NCBI RefSeq assembly: GCF_900110555.1
Contig: NZ_FOEE01000020.1
Span: forward strand, 1-64,000
Source of the DNA: Trujillonella endophytica
Lineage (GTDB): Bacteria; Actinomycetota; Actinomycetes; Mycobacteriales; Geodermatophilaceae
Direction of reading: 5' to 3'
DNA: 64,000 nt
A program made the position numbers and the translations under genes. The notes beneath the pieces were generated by a model. That model had not been told where the DNA came from, ran no database searches, and saw nothing but the letters and a program-made list of their open reading frames with translations. Below, piece after piece: positions 49,875 to 60,427 of this stretch. Each line of letters starts with the position of its first letter. Within the stretch, counting starts at the first letter, position 1.

Positions 49875-51251
49875 TCAGGACAGGCCGCACCCGCCGGTGA
49901 GGAAGCCCTGCCGGAACGAGTCGACGAGCTCGAACCCGTTGGCGTCGGACCCGGGCAGCACGTTGTCCCCCTCCCCGTAGCGCAGGAGGACGACGGCGGC
50001 CTCGTCCACGTCACCGGGGGAGAGCGAGTACCGGGCGCCGTCCACCTCGCCCTCGAGGAACTCCCGGGCGAGCCAGCCGGTCGTGCAGACCGCGCTGTCC
50101 ACGGCCTCCTCGCCCTCGGTCGGCAACCCCAGCTGGGCGCGCACGGCCCGGGCGTAGGGCAGCGCGAGCAGCGTGACGACCGCGAAGTCACCGACCTCGT
50201 CGTGCGCCGGTTCGAGCAGCCCGGGCTCGTCGAAGCGGATCTCCCCGGTGGCGGCGCAGTACTCCACGTCGACCTCGGGCCCTTCGCCGGTGCAGGCCGA
50301 GCCCGACGGCTCGCCCTCCACGATCCGGGGCAGGTCCACCGAGCCACCCAGCGCCGGGACGCCGTCGAAGCCGGTGGTGAGCGCCTGCTCCCAGAAGCCG
50401 GCGAGCAGGTCGTCGGCGAAGCGGACCGCCTCCCGGTAGCTCAGGTCGCCGCCGTTGCGCTCCTCCTCGGGGCTGAACGGCTCCAGCGTGTACAGCCGGT
50501 CCTCGTCGAACGCCGCGCAGGCCACCGGCCCGTCGGCGTACCCCTCCTGGAAGGCGGAGAGCTGGTCGAACAGCGAGCCGTGCGCGCTGGGGTCGTCGGG
50601 GTCGCTGCCCGCCGGGTCACCGAAGTACAGGTAGCCCAGCAGGTAGTCGTCGAGCTCCGCCGGCCGGAGGGCGAAGTGCTGGGACTCGCCGTCGACGACC
50701 CAGCGGGTCCAGGCGCCGGCGAAGCACTCGGCCTGGGTCTCGGCGACGATCGACGGGTCGTCGAGGCCCGCCGCGTCCTGCACGGCGTGCGCCATCTCGT
50801 GCGCCATCACCTCGGCGACGATGAAGGGCCCGTAGTCGTCGGTCAGCTCCTCCAGCCAGGCCCGGTCGTAGACGATCCGGTCGTCGGGCGAGCAGTAGAG
50901 GGCGTTGTCGGCCAGTTCGTCGACGTCGTCGTCGAAGCAGGGGCTGCGCGGCAGGTCGTCGTCGTCGGTCTCGTCCGGGTCGATCGACCAGAAGCCGCCC
51001 TCCACCTCCCCGAACTCCCCGCCGTACACCTCGGGGAAGGTCACCGCCCAGTAGTCCAGGACGTCGGCCAGGGCGTTGCGCGCGATGCGGTCGGTCTCGT
51101 TGCCGTCCTCGGCCAGCCCGATCACCAGGTCGGCGTCCGTGGCGTCCATCCGCAGGCCGCCGGCCGGCGTGGCCACCCCGCCCACGGTGGTCGTGCAGGC
51201 GGTCAGCACGGTGACGGCCGCGGCCGCCACCAGCGTCGGGCGCACGCGCAC
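49875..51251 (-). CDS. Neutral zinc metallopeptidase lipoprotein
   Basis: A 458-residue exported protein. The signal LVAAAAVTVLTACTT gives a lipidated Cys19. The HEMAH zinc motif is at 151-155 (VAEVMAHEMAHAVQD), followed by QAECFAGAWTRWV, whose Glu can be the third ligand. The mature chain is very acidic and has several Cys pairs. It resembles the neutral zinc metallopeptidase family (YpfJ-like). GTG 51251 has AGGTGG about 4 nt upstream; an alternative GTG is at 51245. It ends 11 bp from the convergent phaZ gene. The target is unknown. Confidence 0.85.
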   Translation of the reverse strand: MRVRPTLVAAAAVTVLTACTTTVGGVATPAGGLRMDATDADLVIGLAEDGNETDRIARNALADVLDYWAVTFPEVYGGEFGEVEGGFWSIDPDETDDDDLPRSPCFDDDVDELADNALYCSPDDRIVYDRAWLEELTDDYGPFIVAEVMAHEMAHAVQDAAGLDDPSIVAETQAECFAGAWTRWVVDGESQHFALRPAELDDYLLGYLYFGDPAGSDPDDPSAHGSLFDQLSAFQEGYADGPVACAAFDEDRLYTLEPFSPEEERNGGDLSYREAVRFADDLLAGFWEQALTTGFDGVPALGGSVDLPRIVEGEPSGSACTGEGPEVDVEYCAATGEIRFDEPGLLEPAHDEVGDFAVVTLLALPYARAVRAQLGLPTEGEEAVDSAVCTTGWLAREFLEGEVDGARYSLSPGDVDEAAVVLLRYGEGDNVLPGSDANGFELVDSFRQGFLTGGCGLS

Positions 51252-51379
51252 GGGGACCACCTGTCGATCTGGCGGACGCTCGTGGGTCCGGCTGCGGAAC
51301 CGACGCTGCCCGGCGCCCGGGACGCCGTCAACACCGGCGCCGCGCGTGTCGCCCACCCGGGGCCGCGCGGTGCCGCCGG

Positions 51380-54037
51380 TCAGGCGGAGAGCCCGGCGGG
51401 TACGGCGCCGATCAGGGCGCCGGCCTCCGCGGCCGGCAGCGGCCGGTGCAGCAGGTAGCCCTGGGCGCTGTCGCAGGACTCGGCGCGCAGGCGCTCCAGC
51501 TGCTCCGGCTCCTCCACGCCCTCGGCGACGACGGTCAGGCCGAACGTGTGGGCGGCCCGGATCATCAGCGCCACCAGCTCCTCGTGCCCCGGGTCGGTGG
51601 ACCCGATGAAGCTGCGGTCGATCTTCAGCGTGTCGACCGGCATGTGCCGGAGCTGGCCGATCGAGGTGTACCCGGTGCCGAAGTCGTCGATGGCGATGCC
51701 CACGCCCATCTCCCGCAGCGTGGCCAGGTGCTCGTAGGCCATGGGGTCGCTGACCAGCACGGTCTCGGTCACCTCGATCACGAGCAGCGCGGGCGGCAGC
51801 CCGGAGGCGGCCAGCGCGTCGGCGACGTCGCTCACCACGCTGGGCTCGGCGAGGTGGCGGCCGGAGATGTTGACGGCGACGGTCGGCGCGGGCCCGCCGG
51901 CGGACGGCGGCGCGGCCCGGCGCCACTCGGCCAGCTGCCGGGTGGCCTCGTGCAGCACCCACCGGTCGATGTCGCAGATGAGCGCGGAGGCCTCGGCCAC
52001 CGGCACGAACTGGTCCGGCGGCACCGCACCGACGCCCGGCCGGTGCCAGCGCACCAGCGCCTCGAACCCCGTGACGCCCCCGTGCATCACGTCGTGCACC
52101 GGCTGGTACTCCAGGCACATCTCGCCGGCGGCCAGCCCCGCGGCGATGGCGGCCTCGGTCTCGGCACGCGCGCTCAGCTGACGGCGGAGGTCGTCGTCGA
52201 AGACCTCCGCGCGGCCGCGCCCCCGGGCCTTCGCCCGGTAGGCGGCGGTGTCGGCCTCGGCGAAGAAGACGTCGGTGTCGGTGCCGCCGTCGCGGCTGAC
52301 GGCCACGCCGATGCTCGCGCCGACGCGCACGTCGACGCCGTCGATGTGCACCGGCCGGCTGACGGCGGCGACGAGCCGCTCGGCCAGCAGCACGAGTTCC
52401 CGCTCGTCCTCGACCTGCTCGACGAGGACGACGAACTCGTCGCCGCCGAGGCGGCAGACGGTGTCACCGGCGCGCACGGCCGACAGCATCCGGGTCGCCG
52501 TCGCCCGGAGGACGGCGTCCCCGCAGGCGTGGCCGAACCGGTCGTTGACCGCCTTGAAGCCGTCGAGGTCCACGAACAGCAGTCCGGTCGTGCCGCCCGA
52601 GCGCTGCGCCCGGTGCAGCGCGCCGGCGACGGCCGCGACCGCCTGGGCGCGGTTGGGGAGCTCGGTGAGCGGGTCGTGCGTCGCCCGGTGGGCGAGGGCG
52701 ACCTGCAGCTCCTCCCGCTGCCGGACGGAGGTGACCATCTGCTGCACCGAGGCGTGCACGACCTCCCCGAGCGGCCCGGGCAGGGGCTGGTCGAGCAGCC
52801 GGTCGTCGAGGTCACCACGGGCGACCGCGGCCGCCTGGTCCTGCAGGCGCCGGAGCGTGCGCACGGTCTGGCGCAGGGCCGCGGAGACGGTGCGCACCTC
52901 GCGCGGGCCGGCCACCTCGACGTCGACCAGCGAACCCTCGCTCACCCGGCCGGCGCGGTCGGCGAGTACGCCGAGCGCGCGGGTGATCCGCAGGGCGACG
53001 GCGGCCCCGGCGACGATGCTGAGCAGCACGAGCCCGAGGCCGAACTGCAGCGTCGACTCGAGGGCGCTCCGAGCGCTCCGGACGTCGCCCGCGGCGTGCT
53101 CCTCCAGGCTGCCCATGGCGCCGTCCACCAGCGCGGTCAGCAGCACGTCCCGCTCGGCTCCGCGCTCCATCAGAGCGATGAGGTCGGCGGGCGTGAGCGG
53201 GGACAGGGTGCCCTCGGCCTGGGCGGCGAGCATCGCGTCGAGCGAGGTCATGAGCGGGTCCACGTGCGCGGTCTGCCAGGCGAACGCGAGCTCCGGCTGC
53301 GAGAGGTCGCCCATCCGGCGCACCGCGTCCTGGTAGGCGAGCAGGGAGGCCTGGCCGGCGATCCGCGAGCCGGCCGACAGGTCGCCGGCGTCGAGCTGGG
53401 AGGCGAGGAACAGCGGGAACATGCGCGCCGAACTCTGGGCCAGCGTGGTCACGATCTCGACGTCCTGGATGGCGCGCAGCGTGGTCGCCGGGATCTCCTC
53501 GGCGCTCGCGGCGTCGGCCGCCTGCGCCTGCGCCTGCGCCAGGGAGTTGGCGACGTCGAGGTAGCGGAAGAAGACGTCCTCGACCGGCAGCTGGGCGGCG
53601 TCGAGGGATGCGCGCACCACGTGCAGGTCCTGCTCGGCGCGCCCGGCCGAGGCCGAGCCCGGCAGGTCCGACGGCAGGGCGGCGAGCGCCTCGTCCGTGG
53701 TCACCCGGGTGGCCTGCATCCCTCCGCGCGTCTCCTCGGCGACGCTGTCGACCACGGAGGCCGGCAGGCCCAGCAGCTCGGCCAGCGCCCGGTCGGCGAT
53801 GACGGCGGACGAGAGGGCGGGCACGATCTCGTCCTCGACGCCGTTGCGGGCGACGTCCAGCTGGGCGAGGGCCTGCACCGCCTGCTCGGCGCGGCGCGCG
53901 CTCTCCACCTCCGACTGCTGGTCGCGGACGAGGTACGTCGTCAGACCGACGACGCCCACCTGCGGGATGAGCGCGAGGGTGGCCAGGTACAGCCACAGGG
54001 GAAGACCCCGTCGCGTCCGGCGGGTCGGCGTGCTCAT
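51380..54037 (-). CDS. Membrane cyclic-di-GMP GGDEF-EAL protein
   Basis: An 885-residue signalling protein. TM1 is at about residues 14-36; a helical periplasmic sensor spans to about 335. TM2 is at about 337-357, then a HAMP-like linker. The GGDEF domain has RLGGDEFV near residue 528, and the preceding THDPLTELPNRAQ. The EAL domain has GFEALVRWHRP near 660, NISGRHL, DDFGTGYTSIGQL, KIDRSFI and VAEGVEEPEQ. Both catalytic motifs look complete, so it could make and degrade cyclic di-GMP. No flagellar or biofilm gene is nearby. Confidence 0.94.
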   Translation of the reverse strand: MSTPTRRTRRGLPLWLYLATLALIPQVGVVGLTTYLVRDQQSEVESARRAEQAVQALAQLDVARNGVEDEIVPALSSAVIADRALAELLGLPASVVDSVAEETRGGMQATRVTTDEALAALPSDLPGSASAGRAEQDLHVVRASLDAAQLPVEDVFFRYLDVANSLAQAQAQAADAASAEEIPATTLRAIQDVEIVTTLAQSSARMFPLFLASQLDAGDLSAGSRIAGQASLLAYQDAVRRMGDLSQPELAFAWQTAHVDPLMTSLDAMLAAQAEGTLSPLTPADLIALMERGAERDVLLTALVDGAMGSLEEHAAGDVRSARSALESTLQFGLGLVLLSIVAGAAVALRITRALGVLADRAGRVSEGSLVDVEVAGPREVRTVSAALRQTVRTLRRLQDQAAAVARGDLDDRLLDQPLPGPLGEVVHASVQQMVTSVRQREELQVALAHRATHDPLTELPNRAQAVAAVAGALHRAQRSGGTTGLLFVDLDGFKAVNDRFGHACGDAVLRATATRMLSAVRAGDTVCRLGGDEFVVLVEQVEDERELVLLAERLVAAVSRPVHIDGVDVRVGASIGVAVSRDGGTDTDVFFAEADTAAYRAKARGRGRAEVFDDDLRRQLSARAETEAAIAAGLAAGEMCLEYQPVHDVMHGGVTGFEALVRWHRPGVGAVPPDQFVPVAEASALICDIDRWVLHEATRQLAEWRRAAPPSAGGPAPTVAVNISGRHLAEPSVVSDVADALAASGLPPALLVIEVTETVLVSDPMAYEHLATLREMGVGIAIDDFGTGYTSIGQLRHMPVDTLKIDRSFIGSTDPGHEELVALMIRAAHTFGLTVVAEGVEEPEQLERLRAESCDSAQGYLLHRPLPAAEAGALIGAVPAGLSA

Positions 54038-54078
54038 GTTCCCGGTATCGGACCGTGCGGTACCGGGATTGAGGGGGT

Positions 54079-54753
54079 CTACTCCGGAGGGGGGAGGCCG
54101 GCGGCGCGGAGGCCGGTCAGCACCGGCCCGTACATCGTCGACTTGATCGCCGCGAGGACCGGGCCGGCGAGCCCGGCGTGCGCCGCGGCCCGTTCGATCG
54201 CCGTCGGGAGCACCGCGTCGGCCTCGACGGCGCGGTCGATGACGGCGGCGGCCGCGGCCTGCTCACCGCCGTAGCGGCGGCCGGTCACCATCGCCTCGTG
54301 CGCGACCTGCGGGGCGAGCCGGGCCTGGATGAGCGCGGCCATGGCCGGCGCGAAGGGCAGCCCCAGGGCGGCCTCGGGCAGGCACCAGAAGCCGCGGTCG
54401 GCCCGCATGACGCTGCTGTCGTGGGCGAGGGCGAGCATGGCGCCGCCGCCGAAGGCGTGCCCGGGCAGCGCGGCCACGGTGTACAGGGGCGCCGCCAGGA
54501 CGCGGGCGAGGACCACCTCGATGCGGGCGCTGTAGCCCGCGCCCTCTTCGGGGTGGGCCAGCAGCCAGTCCAGGTCCAGCCCGTTGGAGTAGAAGCGGCC
54601 GCTGCCCGTGGTGACCAGGGCCCGCGCGCCGTCGGCCTGCTCCACCTCGTCGAGCGCCGCCTCCACTCCGGTCAGCCAGTCGAGGGTGAAGCGGTTCTCG
54701 CCGTCGCCGAGATCGAGGACGAAGACGTCGTCCTCGCGCGTCAGGTCGGGCAC
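54079..54753 (-). CDS. Enoyl-CoA hydratase/isomerase family protein
   Basis: A 224-residue crotonase-fold protein. The oxyanion-hole segments are TTGSGRFYSNGLDLDW and LPGHAFGGGAMLALAHD; PEAALGLPFAPAM follows. The short length and absence of the second hydratase Glu favour a Delta3-Delta2 enoyl-CoA isomerase-like role in unsaturated fatty-acid oxidation. GTG 54753 has GGAGG 5 nt upstream. It lies 31 bp downstream of argG on the same strand, so read-through transcription is possible although the functions differ. Confidence 0.87.
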   Translation of the reverse strand: MPDLTREDDVFVLDLGDGENRFTLDWLTGVEAALDEVEQADGARALVTTGSGRFYSNGLDLDWLLAHPEEGAGYSARIEVVLARVLAAPLYTVAALPGHAFGGGAMLALAHDSSVMRADRGFWCLPEAALGLPFAPAMAALIQARLAPQVAHEAMVTGRRYGGEQAAAAAVIDRAVEADAVLPTAIERAAAHAGLAGPVLAAIKSTMYGPVLTGLRAAGLPPPE

Positions 54754-54784
54754 GGGGACCTCCGATCGTCGACCCGTCGGGCGC

Positions 54785-56268
<1,484 letters not shown>

Positions 56269-56288
56269 CAAGCGCCCCGCCCTCCCCC

Positions 56289-56382
56289 GGGCAACTTCGC
56301 ACTATTGCCCGGGGCAACTTCGCGCTTCCGCCCCCGGGGGCAACTTCGCGCTTCTGCACCGGGCAACTTCGCGCTATTGCCC
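56289..56382. repeat. Four tandem palindromic repeats
   Basis: Units of about 22-25 bp: GGGCAACTTCGCACTATTGC at 56289, then variants starting at 56311, 56336 and 56361. The last unit differs from the first by a single base. The arms GGGCAA / TTGCCC can pair. Reversed, the core reads TAGCGCGAAGTTGCCC and aligns with the AGAAGCGCGGAATTGC core of the array at 2337. The array lies between the argG promoter and the next minus-strand gene. Confidence 0.8.
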
Positions 56383-56406
56383 GGCTGGTGCCGGCGGAGG
56401 GGTCCC

Positions 56407-57030
56407 TCAGGCGGCCCGGCGGACGACGTGGCCGCAGCCGCCGCCGAAGGACTCCACGGCGAACCCGCGGACGGCGAGGACGTCGGCGACCGCGCGGTTC
56501 ATGACCTCGCCGACCGCGGCGTCGACGGCGGCACCGTGCACCTGGTCGACGGTCATCCGCTCGTGCTGGCGCCAGGTGACCACGATGCCGTCGAGGTCGG
56601 GCTCGCACGCCAGGCAGGCCCCGCCCAGGGCGCTGTCCTCTCCCGCGGCGTCGTGCAGCGGCAGTCCGGCCTCGGCGAGCGCGGCGGTCACCTCCACGAC
56701 GAGCGTGGTCAGCGGGTCCTCGTCGTCGACGATGTCCTCCCACTCCGCGGGCAGCCGGCCCATCTGCTCACCGAGGTGGGCCAGCCACGCCCACTCCTGC
56801 GGCGAGGGCCGGCGCTTGACCCGGCCGTCGGGGCGGCGGACGCCGTAGACGGTCTCGACGGCGCCGGGCGCGTGCTCGGCGGCAGCCCAGCCGGCCTCCT
56901 GGCGCGTGGGGAACGGGCCGGCGACGACCGGACCGCGGCCGTCGTCCTCGACCTCGGTCAGCCACCAGCCCAGGGCCGTCGCGCCACCGATCGCGACACC
57001 ACTGACGGGAAGACGACTCACGCTCTGCAC
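56407..57030 (-). CDS. Conserved protein of unknown function, paralogue A
   Basis: A 207-residue protein. It starts with a hydrophobic Gly-rich stretch (SGVAIGGATALGWWL), then WLAHLGEQMGRLPAEWEDIVDDEDPLTTLVVEVTAALAEAGLPLHDAAGE and ACEPDLDGIVVTWRQHERMTVDQVHGAAVDAAVGEVMNRAVADVL, and ends FAVESFGGGCGHVVRRA. The same blocks in the same order occur in the protein at 57248-58153. No known enzyme motif is visible. The start is uncertain: GTG 57030 has AGGAGG 4 nt upstream; GTG 57021 is possible. Confidence 0.75.
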   Translation of the reverse strand: MQSVSRLPVSGVAIGGATALGWWLTEVEDDGRGPVVAGPFPTRQEAGWAAAEHAPGAVETVYGVRRPDGRVKRRPSPQEWAWLAHLGEQMGRLPAEWEDIVDDEDPLTTLVVEVTAALAEAGLPLHDAAGEDSALGGACLACEPDLDGIVVTWRQHERMTVDQVHGAAVDAAVGEVMNRAVADVLAVRGFAVESFGGGCGHVVRRAA

Positions 57031-57247
57031 CACTCCTCCTGTACCGGACCGGCGACGGGGAAGGCCGCTGGTCACCCCCGCGCCGGCCGGGGGCCGAGCG
57101 CTGGAGGTCCTCGAAACGTAGGGGCCGGTCCGGCGGCGATCCGCCGTCCGACCGGGGCGGCCCCCGGCGCGTCGCGCCACCGCTGCGCGGCGGACACGGG
57201 GAGTCGCTGACCCGCCCCGGAGTGCTGCACCCCGAGGCGGGTCTCGG

Positions 57248-58153
57248 TCACCGCGGACCCGGCGTGACCATCCAGCAGCCGCTGGAACCGAACGCCTCGA
57301 CCTCGAAGCCCACGGTGCGCAGGAGGTCGGCGACGGCCGCGTTCATCGTGCGCTGGACCGCGGACTCCATCGCGGCGCCGCGCACCTGCTGCACGCTCAT
57401 CCGGTTGTGCTGGTGCCAGGTGACCAGCACCCCGGCGTTCGCGGGACCCGGGCTCAGGCACACGCCACCGGCCGCGCCCTCGCCGGCACAGTCGTGCAGC
57501 GGCAGTCCGGCCTCGACCAGCGCGGCGGCGACCTCGACCACGAGCGTGGTGAGCGCGTCGTCGTCGGAGACGAGGTCGTCCCACTCGGTGGCCAGGCGGT
57601 CCAGCTGCTCACCGAGCTCGGCCAGCCAGGCGCGCTCGGCGGGCAGCTGCCGGCGGACCACCGTGCCGTCGGTCCGCTGCGAGCCGAAGACCACCCGGGT
57701 GGACTCGGCCAGGCCGAGGGCGAGCAGGGCCCAGTCCGCCTCGACGCGGTCGTCGTACGGACCGGCGACGGCGTGCTGCCCCGGCTGGTCGGCGTCGTCG
57801 TCGACCAGCCACCAGGCCGGCGGCGATCCCGCCTCGCCGAGGCGCTTGCCGGCGGGGTGGGTGGCGATCCCGACGGTGCCGGCGGACCCGGCACGGGCCT
57901 CCGCCGCGGCCTCGGCGGGCTCGGCGGGCAGGTGCCCGCCGGTGAGGGCGACGGTGTCGACCACGGTGGCGGCCAGGGCGTCGGCAGCCGGGACGGCGAC
58001 GGCGGCGCGCTGCCGCTGCGCCTGCACGGCGTTGCGCTCGAACTCGTAGAGCGCGGTGGAGCGGGTCCCCAGCGCGACGACCAGCGCCGCGAGCACGAAG
58101 AAGCCGGCCAGCGTCACCGCGGGCCAGAGCAGGACGACGGTCTCACCAGGCAC
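57248..58153 (-). CDS. Membrane-anchored conserved protein of unknown function, paralogue B
   Basis: A 301-residue protein. The N-terminal membrane segment (LLWPAVTLAGFFVLAALVVAL, residues 7-28) is followed by TRSTALYEFERNAVQAQRQRAAV, similar to the small protein at 37419-37589. The C-terminal part repeats the domain of paralogue A: WLAELGEQLDRLATEWDDLVSDDDALTTLVVEVAAALVEAGLPLHDCAGEGAAGG, LVTWHQHNRMSVQQVRGAAMESAVQRTMNAAVADLL and a Cys near the end. GTG 58153 has GGGAGC about 7 nt upstream and overlaps the upstream small gene by 11 bp. Function unknown. Confidence 0.75.
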   Translation of the reverse strand: MPGETVVLLWPAVTLAGFFVLAALVVALGTRSTALYEFERNAVQAQRQRAAVAVPAADALAATVVDTVALTGGHLPAEPAEAAAEARAGSAGTVGIATHPAGKRLGEAGSPPAWWLVDDDADQPGQHAVAGPYDDRVEADWALLALGLAESTRVVFGSQRTDGTVVRRQLPAERAWLAELGEQLDRLATEWDDLVSDDDALTTLVVEVAAALVEAGLPLHDCAGEGAAGGVCLSPGPANAGVLVTWHQHNRMSVQQVRGAAMESAVQRTMNAAVADLLRTVGFEVEAFGSSGCWMVTPGPR

Positions 58154-58394
58154 GCCAGGCTCCCTGCGGGCCGGCGCCCCACGAGGCGGCGCGCTGCGAC
58201 GACGCGCGGGTCCAGGCCACTGCGCGGGCACCCGTGGTCCGCAGCGCGGGACCGACCGGTCGCCGCACCGCGGGTGTCGTACCGGGCGCCGGGTCCTCTG
58301 CCGAGAACAGTTCCAGCAGCGCGGTCAGCCCCGTCTGCTCGTCGGCGTCGACGAGTCGTGGTGGTGGGGTTGCCAGTGCTGGGGGCGCGTTCAC
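58143..58394 (-). CDS. Small Ala/Pro-rich protein coupled to paralogue B
   Basis: An 83-residue protein: VNAPPALATPPPRLVDADEQ, then TGLTALLELFSAEDPAPGTTPAVRRPVGPA. The start is GTG 58394 with GAGGAG 5-6 nt upstream; the C-terminal half is basic. It overlaps the next gene's start by 11 bp, so the two are coupled. No domain is recognised and composition is only weakly protein-like, so it may be a regulatory or leader frame. Confidence 0.5.
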   Translation of the reverse strand: MNAPPALATPPPRLVDADEQTGLTALLELFSAEDPAPGTTPAVRRPVGPALRTTGARAVAWTRASSQRAASWGAGPQGAWRAW

Positions 58395-58706
58395 GCGGGG
58401 CTCCTCGAGGGCGTCCGTCGCGGCCGGGGAAGTGCCGCGGACAGGACGAATACTGGGGTCCGCGCACCGCCGGACACGCGTGTCGGACACGGCACCGCAG
58501 GCGCCGTCACCCATTCGTTGTGCAGGCCGCCGGCGCGGTCGACGACCCGCCCCAGCCGCCGCCGTCTTGTCGACATCCGCACTGGTCACGAGCGTGGCGG
58601 GGCCCCGGAGGGCCGCGGTCACGCCGGCCGGCGGCCGCGCCGCGGCATGTCGCGGCCCCGGGCGGCGTCGGTGGCGGCGGGTAGGCGATCCGCGGGGCGT
58701 CGGACG
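58395..58706. other. Intergenic region with a 12-bp palindrome
   Basis: A 312-bp gap between two minus-strand units. GACACGCGTGTC (58473-58484) is a perfect 12-bp palindrome about 80 bp upstream of the small gene at 58394, and a TATT-containing stretch nearby is a possible -10. The right side probably holds the terminator of the ABC operon. No supported gene was seen. Confidence 0.45.
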
Positions 58707-59492
58707 TCAGCGGTCCGCGTCGCCGCGCAGGAGCCGCAGCCCGCCGAGGACCAGGGCGCCGGCGGCCCAGCCGAGCACGACCGGCACCGCCTCCGCCGTC
58801 GACAGCTGCGCGGGCTCGCCGGTCAGCAGGAACACGGCGGAGGAGCCGGGCAGCCACTCGGCCAGCGCCCTGGCCCACGCGAAGCCGGCGTTGCCCAGGA
58901 ACAGCGGCAGGACGAACTCCAGCAGGACGACGGCGACGAGCGCACCCGCGGTCGAGCGCAGCAGCAGGGCCAGCCCGAGCGCGAGGCCGGCCCCGGCGCC
59001 GACGACGAGGGCGACCGTGGCCAGCAGCGTGCCGCCCTCCCCCGCCGGCAGCCCCAGCGCGGGGCCGTGCACCGCCCCGACCGCGAGCGCGGCCGCTCCC
59101 GCCACGAGCACGCCGAGGCCCGCGGTGGTGCCGACCACGACGAGCACGCGGGCACCGAGGAGGACGGGACGGCGCGGCGTCCACTGCAGGGTGGGCACGA
59201 TCCCGCCCGTGGTGTGGTCGGCGGTCCCGGCGGTGAGCGCGAGGGCCAGGAGGGCGAACTGCGCGGGGACGACGGCGAAGGCGATCACCCCCCAGGCCGT
59301 GAGCTCCTCCGCCGGGTCGGCGGCCGCCTCGGACCCGGCCGCGACGCCGATGCCGGTGCAGACGACCGCAGCGGCGGCCAGGAACCACCACGTCGCGGCG
59401 ACGGTCCACAGCCGCGTCCACTCGGCGGCGCACGTGCGGGCGAGCACCCGTCCGCCGGAGACCGGGCGGGCGTCGATCGGCAGGGCCGTCAC
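58707..59492 (-). CDS. ABC transporter permease (ABC-2 type)
   Basis: A 261-residue membrane protein with six predicted segments (WWFLAAAAVVCTGIGVAAG; WGVIAFAVVPAQFALLALALTAG; LLGARVLVVVGTTAGLGVLVAGAAALAVG; LLATVALVVGAGAGLALGLALLL; ALVAVVLLEFVLPLFLG; AVPVVLGWAAGALVLGGL). ABC-2 permeases of this shape export drugs or lipids or confer lantibiotic immunity. GTG 59492 overlaps the ATPase stop by 4 bp. The substrate is unknown. Confidence 0.85.
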   Translation of the reverse strand: MTALPIDARPVSGGRVLARTCAAEWTRLWTVAATWWFLAAAAVVCTGIGVAAGSEAAADPAEELTAWGVIAFAVVPAQFALLALALTAGTADHTTGGIVPTLQWTPRRPVLLGARVLVVVGTTAGLGVLVAGAAALAVGAVHGPALGLPAGEGGTLLATVALVVGAGAGLALGLALLLRSTAGALVAVVLLEFVLPLFLGNAGFAWARALAEWLPGSSAVFLLTGEPAQLSTAEAVPVVLGWAAGALVLGGLRLLRGDADR

Positions 59493-60427
59493 CGCGCCGG
59501 CTCCGCCGTCCGGACCGGCGCGGGCGCGGTGGTGACGAACTCGGTGGCGACCCCGGTCAGCTCCAGGTAGGCCTGCTCCAGGGACGGGCGGACGTCGGAC
59601 AGGTGCCACAGGGGGACGTCGGCGGCGTGGGCCAGCGCACCCACCTCCTCGGCCGTGGCGCCCTCGACCAGCAGGTCGCCGTCGCCACCCGGCGCCACCG
59701 TGAGGCCCGGCCGCCGCAGCGCGGCCGCGAGGTCGTCGGCCCGCGCGCCGCGGACCCGTACCTGCGGGCGCCCCAGGCCGCCGAGGATCTCCTCGGTCGT
59801 AGCGTCGGCGATGAGGCGGCCCCGGCCGATGACGACCAGTCGGTCGGCGATCTGCTGGACCTCGCCGAGCAGGTGGCTGGAGACCAGCACCGTCCGCCCC
59901 TCGTCGGCCAGGCGGCGGAGCAGGCCGCGGATCCACCGGACGCCGTCCAGGTCCAGGCCGTTGACCGGCTCGTCGAACAGCAGGACCCGGGGGTCACCGA
60001 GCAGCGCCGCCGCGATGCCCAGCCGCTGGCGCATCCCCAGGGAGTAGCCCTTCACGCGGCGCCGGGCGGCACCGCCGAGGCCGACCTCGTCGAGGACCTC
60101 CTCGACCCGGCGGAGAGGGATGCCGGAGGTGCGGGCCGCCACCAGCAGGTGGCTGCGGCCGGTGCGGCCCGGATGCAGCGCCCCCGGGTCGAGGAGGGCG
60201 CCCACCCGGCGCAGCGGCTCGGCGAGCGTCGCGAACGGCCGGCCGTCGACCAGCGCCTCGCCCGCGGTCGGCCGGTCCAGCCCCAGCACCATCCGCATCG
60301 TCGTGGACTTGCCGGCGCCGTTGGGCCCGAGGAACCCGGTCACCGCGCCCGGCTCGACGTCGAAGCTCAGGTCGTCGACCGCCAGCACCGTGCCGTACCG
60401 CTTCGTGAGCCCGCGGATCCGGATCAC
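59489..60427 (-). CDS. ABC transporter ATP-binding protein
   Basis: A 312-residue ATPase: Walker A GPNGAGKST at 34-42, signature YSLGMRQRLGIAAALLGDP, Walker B VLLFDEPVNGLD and H-loop VLVSSHLLGE. The extra C-terminal domain of about 90 residues is typical of CcmA/DrrA-like ATPases of drug-export ABC systems. GTG 60427 overlaps the HTH gene stop by 4 bp and its own stop overlaps the permease start. The four genes from DUF2975 onward are therefore one operon. Confidence 0.92.
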   Translation of the reverse strand: MIRIRGLTKRYGTVLAVDDLSFDVEPGAVTGFLGPNGAGKSTTMRMVLGLDRPTAGEALVDGRPFATLAEPLRRVGALLDPGALHPGRTGRSHLLVAARTSGIPLRRVEEVLDEVGLGGAARRRVKGYSLGMRQRLGIAAALLGDPRVLLFDEPVNGLDLDGVRWIRGLLRRLADEGRTVLVSSHLLGEVQQIADRLVVIGRGRLIADATTEEILGGLGRPQVRVRGARADDLAAALRRPGLTVAPGGDGDLLVEGATAEEVGALAHAADVPLWHLSDVRPSLEQAYLELTGVATEFVTTAPAPVRTAEPAR

